In this document: in pieces, positions 17,388-26,026 of the stretch
Layout of the letters: every line of letters starts with the position of its first letter
How positions within the stretch are numbered: the stretch's first letter is position 1
NCBI RefSeq assembly: GCF_900110465.1
Contig: NZ_FODV01000005.1
Span: 1 to 64,000, forward strand
DNA length: 64,000 nt
Source of the DNA: Halogranum amylolyticum
Lineage (GTDB): Archaea > Halobacteriota > Halobacteria > Halobacteriales > Haloferacaceae
Direction: 5' to 3'
Made by a program: the position numbers and the translations under genes
Notes under the pieces: model-generated
The model's input: the letters and a program-made list of their open reading frames with translations, nothing else
The model's database searches: none
Told to the model about the DNA's origin: nothing

Positions 17388-17588
17388 ATGGGACTGCTCA
17401 GTGCAGTCACGTCGCGACTCGAACCCAGCTACGAGTCGGAAGAAACGTTCGCGTACCAGTGCGGTCGATGCGAGACGACGTTCGAGCGGCCGAAGACGCG
17501 GATGACTCGGATCCGGTGTCCCGACTGCGGCGCGAGTGGCGTCTACGCCATCGACGACACCGACGAGAACACCAGCGGAGACGGCTAG
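17388..17588 (+). CDS. Small zinc-ribbon protein
   Basis: A 66-residue protein with a classic zinc ribbon: Cys25-x2-Cys28 and Cys44-x2-Cys47 (in YQCGRC and RCPDCG). It resembles small FmdB-like or transcription-associated zinc ribbons found throughout haloarchaea; function unknown. Its stop shares a CTAG with the stop of the convergent subtilase gene. Confidence 0.75.
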   Translation: MGLLSAVTSRLEPSYESEETFAYQCGRCETTFERPKTRMTRIRCPDCGASGVYAIDDTDENTSGDG

Positions 17589-18772
17589 TCGTCGCTCGAG
17601 TCGAGTCCGAGTGCAGCGGCGGCGTCGAGCAGCCCTGAACCGCTCTCGTTGCTCGCGAGGCCGATGTCCTCGGCCGTCGAGGCGAGTTGACTTCGGATCT
17701 GGTCGTTCGACGACCCGTCGGCCGCGAGTTGGCCGGCCGCACCGGCTACGTGCGGACAGGCCATCGACGTGCCAGAGAAGGTGTCGTAGCCACCCGGTAT
17801 CGTGGAGTAGACGTCGCTGCCGGGTGCGGCGATCTCGACCTCCGGGCCGGTCGAGGAGAACTCGGAGAGACCGTCGCTGCTCGTCGTCGACCCGACCGCC
17901 ATCACGGTGTCGTAGGCGGCGGGGTAGCCGACACAGTCGGTACAGGGGCCGGAGTTGCCGGCCGCGGCGACGAGGAACACGCCCTTGTCGACGGCGTACT
18001 GGCAGGCGTCTTTCAGCACTTGTGTGCCCGAACTCCCGCCGAGACTCATGCTGCCGACGTCCCACCCCTGGTCGGCGACGTACTCGACGCCGGCGGCGAT
18101 GTCGGAGAACGACCCGCTGCCGCGCTTGTCGAGCACCTTCACGGCGTGGAGCGTCGCCTCCGTCGAGACACCGACGACGCCCTCGCTGTTGTCGACCGCG
18201 CCGGCAGTCCCGGCGCAGTGTGTCCCGTGGTCGTTGTCGTCGTCCCAGCTCTCGGCGTAGCCACCGCGAGCCTTCACGAACGCCTTCCCCGCGCCGAGGT
18301 TGGCGACGAGATCCGGATGGTCGGAGTCGATGCCGGTGTCGATGATGGCGACGTCTGCGCCGGCACCCGTCTCGCCGTTGGCGTGTGCGACCTCCGCGTC
18401 GACGCGGTCGATCCCCCACGGGAGCTGCTGTGCGGCTGTGGTGCTCCCGCCGCCACCGTTGCCTCCCTTCGGCGCCAGCGCGTGCATCGTCCCGTTCTTC
18501 TCGACGTAGCGGACGTCCCTGCGCTTTCGGAGCCCCTGGATCGCGCTCTCGTTGACCTCGATGGTCAGCGCGTCGAAGGCGAACTCGCGCTCGACACGTT
18601 TCGCCTCGCTCCGTGCGGCCCGGCGGCCGCTCTCCGCCGCGTATCCGACGTTGACTTCGACGGTGTTTCCGTTCGAGGCCGAGGCCATTCCCATCAACCC
18701 AGTCGTCGTGACGGCCGTCCCCGTCGCTTTGAGGAGGTCACGACGCGACGTGCCATTGTTATTGTACACCAT
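17585..18772 (-). CDS. Secreted S8 family serine peptidase (subtilase)
   Basis: A 395-residue protease precursor. A Tat signal (SRRDLLKATG, 9-18) leads to an I9-type propeptide (about 36-100), then the subtilase domain with Asp145 in DTGIDSDHPD, His182 in DHGTHCAGT, oxyanion Asn273 in AGNSG and Ser336 in GTSMACPHVAGA. All catalytic residues are present, so it should be an active extracellular peptidase of the halolysin type. It lacks the long C-terminal extension of classical halolysins. The spacer upstream is clearly AT-rich and holds its promoter. Confidence 0.92.
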   Translation of the reverse strand: MVYNNNGTSRRDLLKATGTAVTTTGLMGMASASNGNTVEVNVGYAAESGRRAARSEAKRVEREFAFDALTIEVNESAIQGLRKRRDVRYVEKNGTMHALAPKGGNGGGGSTTAAQQLPWGIDRVDAEVAHANGETGAGADVAIIDTGIDSDHPDLVANLGAGKAFVKARGGYAESWDDDNDHGTHCAGTAGAVDNSEGVVGVSTEATLHAVKVLDKRGSGSFSDIAAGVEYVADQGWDVGSMSLGGSSGTQVLKDACQYAVDKGVFLVAAAGNSGPCTDCVGYPAAYDTVMAVGSTTSSDGLSEFSSTGPEVEIAAPGSDVYSTIPGGYDTFSGTSMACPHVAGAAGQLAADGSSNDQIRSQLASTAEDIGLASNESGSGLLDAAAALGLDSSDD

Positions 18773-18929
18773 AGCACAAATGAGAATATCTCACACACAA
18801 TTAAATCTTCCTAAACTGTTATTCATTTTATTACCATTATCTATTCTACCGAGATGATAGAGATCCGTATCTAATCTCCCGACTCGTCGGAGAGACACAC
18901 CTTTACCGTTCGGTCCTCTCCCTCTATCC

Positions 18930-19679
18930 GTGCAGATCGTCGGGTACGACGCCGGTTCGGACGCGGGACTGCTCGTGAGCGAGGGCGACAGCCTCGACTA
19001 CGTCGCCCTGGACCCCGGAACCGAACTGGCGTACACGCTCGGCGAGCGTCACTGTGCGGGGACGGTCCACGAGGACAGCCACCTCGCGTGCGACGCCGAA
19101 CGCGCGCCGTACTGCCGCGACCACCAGTACACGTGGGTCTGTGCGCGCTGTACCGGCACCTGCCTCAAAGACGAGATGGACTGTCACGAGGACCACGCGG
19201 TGTATCTCGCCGCGTTCGCGCCCGACGTGTTCAAGGTAGGCGTGACGCGACGGTGGCGACTGGAGACGCGGCTCCGAGAACAGGGTGCCGACCGCGCCGC
19301 CCACGTCCGCACCGTCGGGGACGGGCGACTCGCCCGGGAGATCGAGGCCGGCATCGCCGAGACGGTCTCCGACCGGGTGCGAGTCCCGACGAAGCGCCGG
19401 GGTCTCCACCGCGCCGTCGACGGCGACGCCTGGACCGCCCTCCTCGCCGACTTCGACCCTCTGGAGACGTTCGCGTTCGACTACGGTCTCGACCTCGTCG
19501 ACCGGCCGATGAGCGAGACGATCGCCACCGGGACGGTTCGCGGGACGAAGGGACGCCTGCTCGTGCTCGATCACGCGGGGAGTACCTACGCCGTCGACCT
19601 GCGGGACCTCGTCGGCCACGAGGTCACGGCGGGGCGGACCGACCGCGACGTCCAGTCGAGTCTCGGTGCGTTCGGGTAA
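18930..19679 (+). CDS. DUF2797 domain protein
   Basis: A 249-residue protein with a GTG start about 25 bases after a TTTACC box. It has a Cys/His-rich zinc-binding centre (about residues 40-90: CDAERAPYCRDH, then VCARCTGTC and DCHEDH) followed by FKVGVTRRWRLETRLREQGAD. This combination matches DUF2797, in which the latter part resembles a GIY-YIG-like nuclease fold. Role unknown; the zinc centre and basic segment suggest nucleic acid binding. Confidence 0.85.
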   Translation: MQIVGYDAGSDAGLLVSEGDSLDYVALDPGTELAYTLGERHCAGTVHEDSHLACDAERAPYCRDHQYTWVCARCTGTCLKDEMDCHEDHAVYLAAFAPDVFKVGVTRRWRLETRLREQGADRAAHVRTVGDGRLAREIEAGIAETVSDRVRVPTKRRGLHRAVDGDAWTALLADFDPLETFAFDYGLDLVDRPMSETIATGTVRGTKGRLLVLDHAGSTYAVDLRDLVGHEVTAGRTDRDVQSSLGAFG

Positions 19680-19688
19680 CGAGACAGA

Positions 19689-20216
19689 TCACTCGTGTTC
19701 GACGGTGAGTGCGCGGTCCGGGAGCGGGAACGTCCGTTCGCCGAACCGGAACCGTCGACCACGGAGCGTGAAAGAGTACTCGAAGACGAGGTTGCCGTCC
19801 AGATGGACGGTCGTCCCGTCATCGATAGCCGACCCGGCGAGGTACTCGAAGCCGACGGCGGTGGTGCCGTCGCTCGGGAGCGGCTCTGCGGTGATGTTCT
19901 GCGGCCGCTCCTGGAACGCCGGCGTCCAGACGACGTTGCGGACGGTTCCCCCCTCCTCTCGAAGGCCGACACGGACGTTCATCCCGGCGAGACCGAGGTC
20001 GACCCAACTGTCGTTCTCGAGGTCGTACTCGACGACGAGACTCGGCGGGTCGTCCGTCAGTTGCGCACGGACGTCGGTTACCGACACCTCCTCGACGATC
20101 GGTCGGAACACGCGGTCCTCGTACGCATCCGAGAGTTTCGCACCGACGATAGGGGTGTATCGGAGGAGCCAGAAGACGACCCAGAGGACGAGTTTCGCCG
20201 CCCAGAAGTACAGCAT
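19689..20216 (-). CDS. Membrane-anchored protein of unknown function
   Basis: A 175-residue protein with an N-terminal hydrophobic helix (about 4-27, MLYFWAAKLVLWVVFWLLRY) and a soluble beta-rich domain (about 45-170). The domain has alternating strands around LVVEYDLENDSWVDLGLAG and ends FPLPDRALTVEHE. It has the feel of a LEA/WHy-type or Ig-like sandwich but lacks the Asn-Pro signature. I do not recognise the family. Convergent to the DUF2797 gene with a nine-base gap. Confidence 0.7.
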   Translation of the reverse strand: MLYFWAAKLVLWVVFWLLRYTPIVGAKLSDAYEDRVFRPIVEEVSVTDVRAQLTDDPPSLVVEYDLENDSWVDLGLAGMNVRVGLREEGGTVRNVVWTPAFQERPQNITAEPLPSDGTTAVGFEYLAGSAIDDGTTVHLDGNLVFEYSFTLRGRRFRFGERTFPLPDRALTVEHE

Positions 20217-20391
20217 CTACTCGCTACGAACTCACGGTACGAGATAAAGTCGGCGGTCGCTGCGGGTCCGCAGTCCCTCGTCGCACCCGGTGTCGGAAGT
20301 GACGCCGCCGACCCGTCCCGACCTCGCCCGACCGCGGTCAGTGGGTGAGGCAAACAACAATCCTTTCCCCCTGGGTAGCCAATCGGCGCGC

Positions 20392-20841
20392 ATGGCCGAA
20401 GACGAACACAACGACGAGCCGACGGACGCAGAGGCCGAACCGGAGCCCGAATCGGGAAGCGACGAGGAGGAGAAGTCGTTCCGCGAGCGAGTCGAGGAGA
20501 TTCGTGAGCGACGTGCCCAGGAGCGAGAGGAGGGCGAGGGCGAGCGCCCGAGCCCCGAGGAGATGATGGGTGGCGGCGGCCCCGGCGGGATGGGCGGCGG
20601 CGGTGGCAACCCCTTCGCACAGATGATGAGCGGGATGATGGGCGGCGGCGGCGGCCCCGGCGGTGCCCCTGGTGGGATGGGCGGCGGTCCCGGCGCCGGT
20701 CCGGGCGGCCCCGGCGGTCGCGAGGAGAGCAGCGCCGGCAACGAGGAGCTCGTCCGCGAGGTCCGACAGCTCCGCGACGAGGTCCGCGACGCCACTCGCC
20801 AGCTGCAGCGCATCGCGCAGGCGCTCGAAGACGACGACTGA
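20392..20841 (+). CDS. Acidic protein with Gly/Met-rich low-complexity core
   Basis: A 149-residue protein in three parts: an acidic, charged N-terminal third (about 1-55, EAEPEPESGSDEEEK, then a RERR-rich helix), a flexible core made almost only of Gly, Met, Pro and Ala (about 56-107), and a C-terminal coiled-coil helix (about 112-145, EELVREVRQLRDEVRDATRQ). I know no function. The layout suggests oligomerisation through the coiled coil with a disordered linker. The start at 20392 follows a spacer of unclear promoter structure. Confidence 0.65.
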   Translation: MAEDEHNDEPTDAEAEPEPESGSDEEEKSFRERVEEIRERRAQEREEGEGERPSPEEMMGGGGPGGMGGGGGNPFAQMMSGMMGGGGGPGGAPGGMGGGPGAGPGGPGGREESSAGNEELVREVRQLRDEVRDATRQLQRIAQALEDDD

Positions 20842-20958
20842 ACGCGACGACGAGACGCCGGCGGTCGACCGCTCGGCGTCTCCGCGTCCGCGACGACCTC
20901 TTTTATCGACGGCGCAGATCGAGTAGATAGCTCCGAGCAGGCGAGGCGACGTCGACCG

Positions 20959-22065
20959 CTACCGTCGGACGCGCTCGTAGACGGCGGCGAGTTCGTCGAC
21001 CGCGTGTCCGACGCTGATACCGTCTCTGCGGTCCAGACAGTTCCGACTTAGTCGGCCCCGCTCGGCGAGCGTCCGGCGGAGCGCGGCGGCGAACCCGTCG
21101 ACGTCGCCGGGTTGGAAGTGGTAGCCGGTGACGCCGTCGTCGACGGTGTCGGCGAGTGCGCCGCTGTCGACGCCGACGACCGGCGTCCCGCAGGCGTTGG
21201 CCTCGAGCGCGACGAGCCCCTGCGTCTCGACCGGACTCGGGAAGAGGAACGCGTCGAGCGCGGAGTAGAACGCCGGCAGTTCCTCTCGAGGGAGAAATCC
21301 GAGGAACCGCGCGTCGACGCCGCGGTTCGCCGCCCGCCGTTCGAGACTCTCGCGGGCCGGCCCGTCGCCGCCGAACACGAGCGTCGCGTCGACGTCGGCC
21401 TCGGCGACGGCGTCGACGACGTCGCCGAGACATTTCTCGAAGCCGTGGCGACCCGTGTAGCCCACGAGCGGCCCGTCGAGGTCGTACTTCTCGCGGAACG
21501 CCGTCGTGTCGACCGGGGCGAACTGGCCGACGTCGACGCCGTTGGAGACGACCGTCACGTCGGCGTCGACGCCGACCGTCTCGAGCAGATAGCGCCGGGT
21601 CACCTCGCTCGGCGTGATGATCGTCTCGGCGTGATCGAAGAACCACCGCTCGTACCGTTCGCTCAACCCTTCGAGGCGGTCCTCGAACGATTCGACCGAC
21701 GTGAGGTAGGCGGCGTACTCGCCGGTCGGCGTGTGGTAGGAGGCCACGAACGGGATCTCCTCGCGTCGGGCCAGTCGGAGACCGCTGAGACCCAGCGCGA
21801 ACGGCGTGTGCGCGTGGACGACGTCGGCGTTCTCGACTTCGTCGGGGATACGCGGGACTCCCAGTCTGAACCCCTCGTAGAACGGGAAGGGGAGACTGCG
21901 GACCGGATACTCGCCGTGGTCCGGTTCGTAGTCGTCCGATCCGGGGTAGACGACGTCCATCCGACCGCCACGGGCACGCCACGTGTCTCGCCAGGTTTTC
22001 ACCGTGTAGGTAACGCCGTTAACCGTCGGCAGATACGTGTCCGTGAAGGCTGCCACCGCGTCCAT
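20959..22065 (-). CDS. Glycosyltransferase family 4 (GT-B fold)
   Basis: A 368-residue glycosyltransferase. It has the N-terminal acceptor region typical of GT4 (FTDTYLPTVNGVTYTVKTW), VSNGVDVGQF in the middle and the donor-binding motif PSPVETQGLVALEANACGTPVVG near residue 290, including the E-x7-E pair. Sequence of this type is known from lipid mannosyl/glucosyl transferases (PimA-like and monoglucosyldiacylglycerol synthase-like), so a glycolipid product is possible but not shown. A second GT4 gene precedes it on the same strand with a 25-base gap. Confidence 0.9.
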   Translation of the reverse strand: MDAVAAFTDTYLPTVNGVTYTVKTWRDTWRARGGRMDVVYPGSDDYEPDHGEYPVRSLPFPFYEGFRLGVPRIPDEVENADVVHAHTPFALGLSGLRLARREEIPFVASYHTPTGEYAAYLTSVESFEDRLEGLSERYERWFFDHAETIITPSEVTRRYLLETVGVDADVTVVSNGVDVGQFAPVDTTAFREKYDLDGPLVGYTGRHGFEKCLGDVVDAVAEADVDATLVFGGDGPARESLERRAANRGVDARFLGFLPREELPAFYSALDAFLFPSPVETQGLVALEANACGTPVVGVDSGALADTVDDGVTGYHFQPGDVDGFAAALRRTLAERGRLSRNCLDRRDGISVGHAVDELAAVYERVRR

Positions 22066-22090
22066 TGTTCGAGGGTTCACCGACCGAGAC

Positions 22091-23140
22091 TTAATCGCTT
22101 GTGACTTCCTCGTAAGCTTCGACCAGTCGCTCGCCGACCCGGTCGAGGCTGTGTTCCGCTGCCGTCTCCCGGGCGTTCTCTCCGAGTCGGCGGCGGAGGT
22201 CGGGGTCGGCCGCCAGGCGGTCGACCGCCTCGCAGAACTCCTCGCGGGTCGAACACATGAGACAGTCCTCGCCGTCGGTGTAGAACTCCCGGAACACGGG
22301 GATGTCCCGCAGCACGACCGCCTTCCCGCAGGCCATCGCCTCCAGCACGGCGATCCCCTGGTTCTCGACTTTCGCCGGGAAGAGGTAGACGTCACCCGCG
22401 CCGAACGCCGCGCGCTTGTCGTCCATCCACCCGGTGAAGGTGACGTTCTCCGGGGGGTTCTGCGTCCACTTCTTGACGATCGCCGACGCCTGCGGCCCCT
22501 CCTCGTACGTCCCGAACCACGCGAAGTCGTAGTCGGTCTCCCGAGCCAACTCGCAGAACGTCGACAGCCCTTTGCGCTCGAACACTTCGCCGACGGCGAA
22601 GACGACGACGCCGTCGAGGTCGAACCGCTCGCGCGTCTCCTCGCGGAACTGCTCGTAGCCCGCCAGCGAGTCGGCGTCGACGCCGTTGGATATCGGGCGA
22701 ACCGGTGCGTCGACGGGGTAGGAGTCGAGGACGCCCTTCGTGTACTCGCTCGGACAGAGTACGAGGTCGGCCTGCGAGTAGAACCACTTCAGATACCGCT
22801 TGAGCGGGCCGGCGACGTAGTTCGACCCGCGGAAACTCTCGGCGAAGTCTTCGCCGGTGACGTGTGCGTGGAGGACGAGCGGGATCCCGTGGCGCTTCGC
22901 GTGGCGGGCGACGGCGAGCGACCCCGGGCCGACGAGGTTGCAGTGAGCGACGTCGTACTCGCCAAAGCCGCCACGTCCACGAAGCTGGTGTTCCGCCGCG
23001 GCGACGGGGTCGCCTCCCCGCCACGGCGTGGTGACCACTTCGACGTCCGTCCGCGCGAGCGCCGCCCGTTGCTGCTTCGTCGCCGTCACCATCCCGCCTC
23101 GGAGCTGCGACGACAGTTCGAGATAGTTGAGAACCCGCAT
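22091..23140 (-). CDS. Glycosyltransferase family 4 (GT-B fold)
   Basis: A 349-residue GT4 enzyme starting MRVLNYLELSSQLRGGMVTATKQQ. The donor site shows ISNGVDADSL, GEVFERKGL and PAKVENQGIAVLEAMACGKAVV with the two conserved Glu. It lies just upstream of the other GT4 gene, so the two probably add sugars one after the other to the same acceptor, as with archaeal glycolipids. This coupling is inferred from position only. Confidence 0.9.
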   Translation of the reverse strand: MRVLNYLELSSQLRGGMVTATKQQRAALARTDVEVVTTPWRGGDPVAAAEHQLRGRGGFGEYDVAHCNLVGPGSLAVARHAKRHGIPLVLHAHVTGEDFAESFRGSNYVAGPLKRYLKWFYSQADLVLCPSEYTKGVLDSYPVDAPVRPISNGVDADSLAGYEQFREETRERFDLDGVVVFAVGEVFERKGLSTFCELARETDYDFAWFGTYEEGPQASAIVKKWTQNPPENVTFTGWMDDKRAAFGAGDVYLFPAKVENQGIAVLEAMACGKAVVLRDIPVFREFYTDGEDCLMCSTREEFCEAVDRLAADPDLRRRLGENARETAAEHSLDRVGERLVEAYEEVTSD

Positions 23141-23394
23141 GTGGTCGGCCTTCTCGACTGGTTCGCTTTAGGCTACCGGCACGGGCTCGTCCGTCGACGA
23201 CGACCCCCTCGACGACTCGCTGTCGTCACCGCCGGACCGAAAGATCGGTTGACGGATGCGAATGGAAATATGGATAGATTTCCAGAAAGATATCCGGCTA
23301 TCTCGACGACTAGCTCGTCGGACGCCCACCCGCTGGCGTCGCCCAGTTCGGAACGCCTATCACGCGCCGTACCCCCCATCGAGACAGACGACCA

Positions 23395-23673
23395 ATGAGC
23401 ATCGCCGAGGAGCGTATCGAGCGGTTACACGCGTTGGCGAAGCAGGCGACGGCGGACAGGGAGTTCGACCGCTCGCGGGAGTACGTCCGTCTCGCCCGTC
23501 GCATCGCCGAGCGCAACCGCTGTGGTCTCCCGCGGGAGTTCAAACGTTTCGCCTGCTCGAACTGCGACGTCTACCTCCGACCCGGCGTCAACGCCCGCGT
23601 TCGAACGCAGAACGGTCACATCGTCGTCGCCTGCGACTGCGGCGAGTTGAAACGCTACCCGTATCGAGACTGA
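23395..23673 (+). CDS. rnp4: Ribonuclease P protein component 4
   Basis: A 92-residue subunit of archaeal RNase P (Rpr2/Rpp21 family), which matures the 5' ends of tRNAs. It has two N-terminal helices (1-45) and a zinc ribbon with Cys54-x2-Cys57 and Cys80/Cys82. The length and arginine-rich helix fit the family. It heads a plus-strand run with the CRM-domain gene and mscS. Confidence 0.92.
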   Translation: MSIAEERIERLHALAKQATADREFDRSREYVRLARRIAERNRCGLPREFKRFACSNCDVYLRPGVNARVRTQNGHIVVACDCGELKRYPYRD

Positions 23674-23762
23674 CGAGACCGACTCTCGACTGCCGTCACC
23701 GTCTCGCGGACGCATCTCGCAATCTCAACCTTGAAACCGTCTCACTCCTAAGCCGAGATACC

Positions 23763-24014
23763 ATGGACGAACACGAGCTACGAAAGCAGGCCCACGACCT
23801 CGACGTGACGGTGTGGGTCGGCAAGAGTGGGATCAGTGCCGTGCGCGACGAACTGTTCGACCAACTCAAAGACCGGAAACTGGTGAAGGTGAAGTTCCAC
23901 CGCGCGGCGCGCGCGGAGGGGACGGTCGAGGAACTGACCGAGCAGCTAGCCGAGGACGTCAACGCGACGGTGATCGAGACGCGCGGCAACACGGCGGTGC
24001 TGCACAAGCGATGA
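23763..24014 (+). CDS. CRM/YhbY-domain RNA-binding protein
   Basis: An 83-residue protein matching the CRM (YhbY-like) RNA-binding fold: LRKQAHDLDVTVWVGKSGIS holds the conserved glycine-rich loop, and VKFHRAAR and ETRGNTAVLHKR form the last strands. Members associate with pre-ribosomal RNA or tRNA. It follows rnp4 by 89 bases and overlaps the mscS start by four bases (ATGA), so an RNA-processing link with rnp4 is plausible. Confidence 0.88.
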   Translation: MDEHELRKQAHDLDVTVWVGKSGISAVRDELFDQLKDRKLVKVKFHRAARAEGTVEELTEQLAEDVNATVIETRGNTAVLHKR

Positions 24015-24919
24015 TACCGCTGCAGAGTCTGCAGGCGGACGGAACCGACCCGATCACCCAGTGGCTGATCGATCTCGGTCTCGGCGCAGGCATCGCGAAC
24101 CTCATCGGACCGGGTCTCGCGTTCGTCGCCGCGTTCGTCGCCGTCTTCCTCGTCGGGCGTGCGATAACTATCCCGCTCGTCGATCGGATTCTCGACTCTC
24201 GCGGGCTCGGCGAACACGGCAAGAAGCCGATCCGAAAGATCGTCTGGGTACTCGTCGTCTTCGTCGCCGTCGCCATCGCGTTCGGCTTCGCCGGCTTCGG
24301 CGACTTCCTGACCGCGCTGGCGACGGTGGCCGCGGCCGCCACGCTCGCCGTCGGGTTCGCGATGCAGGACGTCATCGGCAACTTCGTCGCAGGCGTGTTC
24401 ATCTTCACCGACAAACCGTTCCGCATCGGCGACTGGATCGAGTGGGACGGCAACTCCGGCATCGTCGAGGACATCAGCTTCCGCGTCACCCGCGTCCGCA
24501 CGTTCGACAACGAACTGCTGACGGTGCCGAACTCTCAGCTCACAGACGGCGTCGTCAAGAACCCGGTCGCCAAGAACAAACTCCGACTGAAGTTCGTCTT
24601 CGGCATCGGTTACGACGACGACATCGACAAAGCGACCGACATCATCGTCGAGGAGGCCGAGAAGCATTCCGACATCCTCGACGAACCCGAACCGACGGTC
24701 CGTCTCAACGAACTCGCCGACTCCTACGTCGGCCTCCAGTCGCGCTTCTGGATCTCGAACCCCAGTCGCGCGGACTTCGTGAAGACGCGCGCCGAGTACG
24801 TCCAGAACGTCAAGGAGCGGTTCGACGCCGCGGGCATCGAGATCCCGTTCCCGCAGCGCGACCTCTCCGGACAGGTCGAGTTCGCTGGCGACGCAGTCAG
24901 AACGGCGCAGTCGAACTAA
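24011..24919 (+). CDS. MscS-family mechanosensitive channel
   Basis: A 302-residue small-conductance mechanosensitive channel. It has three membrane helices (about 25-55, 72-95, 97-125), the Gly/Ala-rich pore helix GDFLTALATVAAAATLAVGF and the start of the beta domain in MQDVIGNFVAGVFIFTDKPF, then the cytoplasmic alpha/beta cage. It should release solutes on hypo-osmotic shock. Translation is coupled to the CRM gene by an ATGA overlap. Confidence 0.92.
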   Translation: MIPLQSLQADGTDPITQWLIDLGLGAGIANLIGPGLAFVAAFVAVFLVGRAITIPLVDRILDSRGLGEHGKKPIRKIVWVLVVFVAVAIAFGFAGFGDFLTALATVAAAATLAVGFAMQDVIGNFVAGVFIFTDKPFRIGDWIEWDGNSGIVEDISFRVTRVRTFDNELLTVPNSQLTDGVVKNPVAKNKLRLKFVFGIGYDDDIDKATDIIVEEAEKHSDILDEPEPTVRLNELADSYVGLQSRFWISNPSRADFVKTRAEYVQNVKERFDAAGIEIPFPQRDLSGQVEFAGDAVRTAQSN

Positions 24920-25023
24920 CACGGCTCCGCCACCCATCAGCCGAACGTCAGTTTGGTCGGAAACGCATCCGACAGTGTATTTTTTCTTCGCGTGAGATTC
25001 GACGGAACGAGACACCCCTCATC

Positions 25024-26026
25024 ATGAACAGACGGGCACTCCTCCAGACAGTCGGTGCGACGGCGATTGGAACCCTCGTCGCCGGTTGTACCGGTAGCGA
25101 CGACAAAACGACTCCGACCGGCTCGTCGACTGCGACGGACACGACGACCTCGACGAGTCGTGGCCAGTCGCGCTTCGAGTACCTCTCTGACGGCGGCTAC
25201 GTCCTCGCTTTCGCCCCTCCAGAGACGGCCCCCGCACCCGACAGCACCGCGGTCGAACTCGGAACGTGTCGGACCCAGCCCACGCTCACCGAGTCAGGGC
25301 GAGAACAAGCGCGGAGCGTCGGCGATGCACTCCGGACGCTCGACATCCCCGTCGGCGCGGTTCGGATGAGTCGGGTACGTCGTCGACGCGCCCGAGGACG
25401 GGCCGACGTTCTTCCTCGTCGGCGGCGTCCACGGTGACGAAGTGAGCGGCTGGAAGACGGCGAGTGCCGCGACCGAGTGGGAGATCGACGCCGGTACGCT
25501 GGTCGTGCTACCGACGGCGAACGTCCAGGCCGTCGAACGTGAGAGCAGAACCTACCCGGAGGGGAGAGACCTGAACCGACAGTTCGAGCGCGGGAAGCCC
25601 CCGAAGACGCAGCTCGCTCACGACATCTGGTACACCATCGTCCGCCACGACCCGGACGTGCTCGTCGACCTCCACAGTTCGATGGGGTTCCAGGCGGACG
25701 ACGACGGCTACGTCGGGCAGAACATCTTTCACTCTCAGCGGGGGACGATGGGGCCGGACGCCGAGGAGGCGACGGCGTACCTCAACGAGAACTACGTCCC
25801 CGAATCGCGAAAGCCGAGGTACGCGTTCGTCACGACGACGATGAGCAAGAACCTCGCGATGATCGCCGACAAGGCGCGGGCCGATCTCGGCATCCCGACG
25901 GCCATCTTCGAGGTGACGGAGGCCGACCTGCCGGTGGAGACGCGCGCCGCGTGGACCGAGGCGTACACCCGGTGGATATTCCACCACTGGGGACTAAAAG
26001 AGCTCCAGAAAACAGGTTCCGTCTAG
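25024..26026 (+). pseudogene. Chimeric remnant: lipoprotein histidine-phosphatase 5' part joined to an AstE/AspA-type deacylase 3' part
   Basis: From the ATG at 25024 the frame encodes a lipoprotein signal (RRALLQTVG, lipobox Cys22) and the first part of a histidine-phosphatase-like protein (YVLAF...GTCRTQPTLTESGREQARSVG). Its usual Arg-His active site is replaced by Ala-Pro. At about 25365-25373 the homology ends and a second frame, shifted by one base, opens with GYVVDAPEDG, then VGGVHGDE (zinc-binding H-x2-E), VDLHSS, and the C-terminal part of a zinc-dependent succinylglutamate desuccinylase/aspartoacylase-type enzyme to 26026. The deacylase has lost its N-terminus. A deletion fusing two lipoprotein genes is the simplest explanation. 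A GTG at 25442 could start only a fragment lacking HGDE. Confidence 0.7.
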
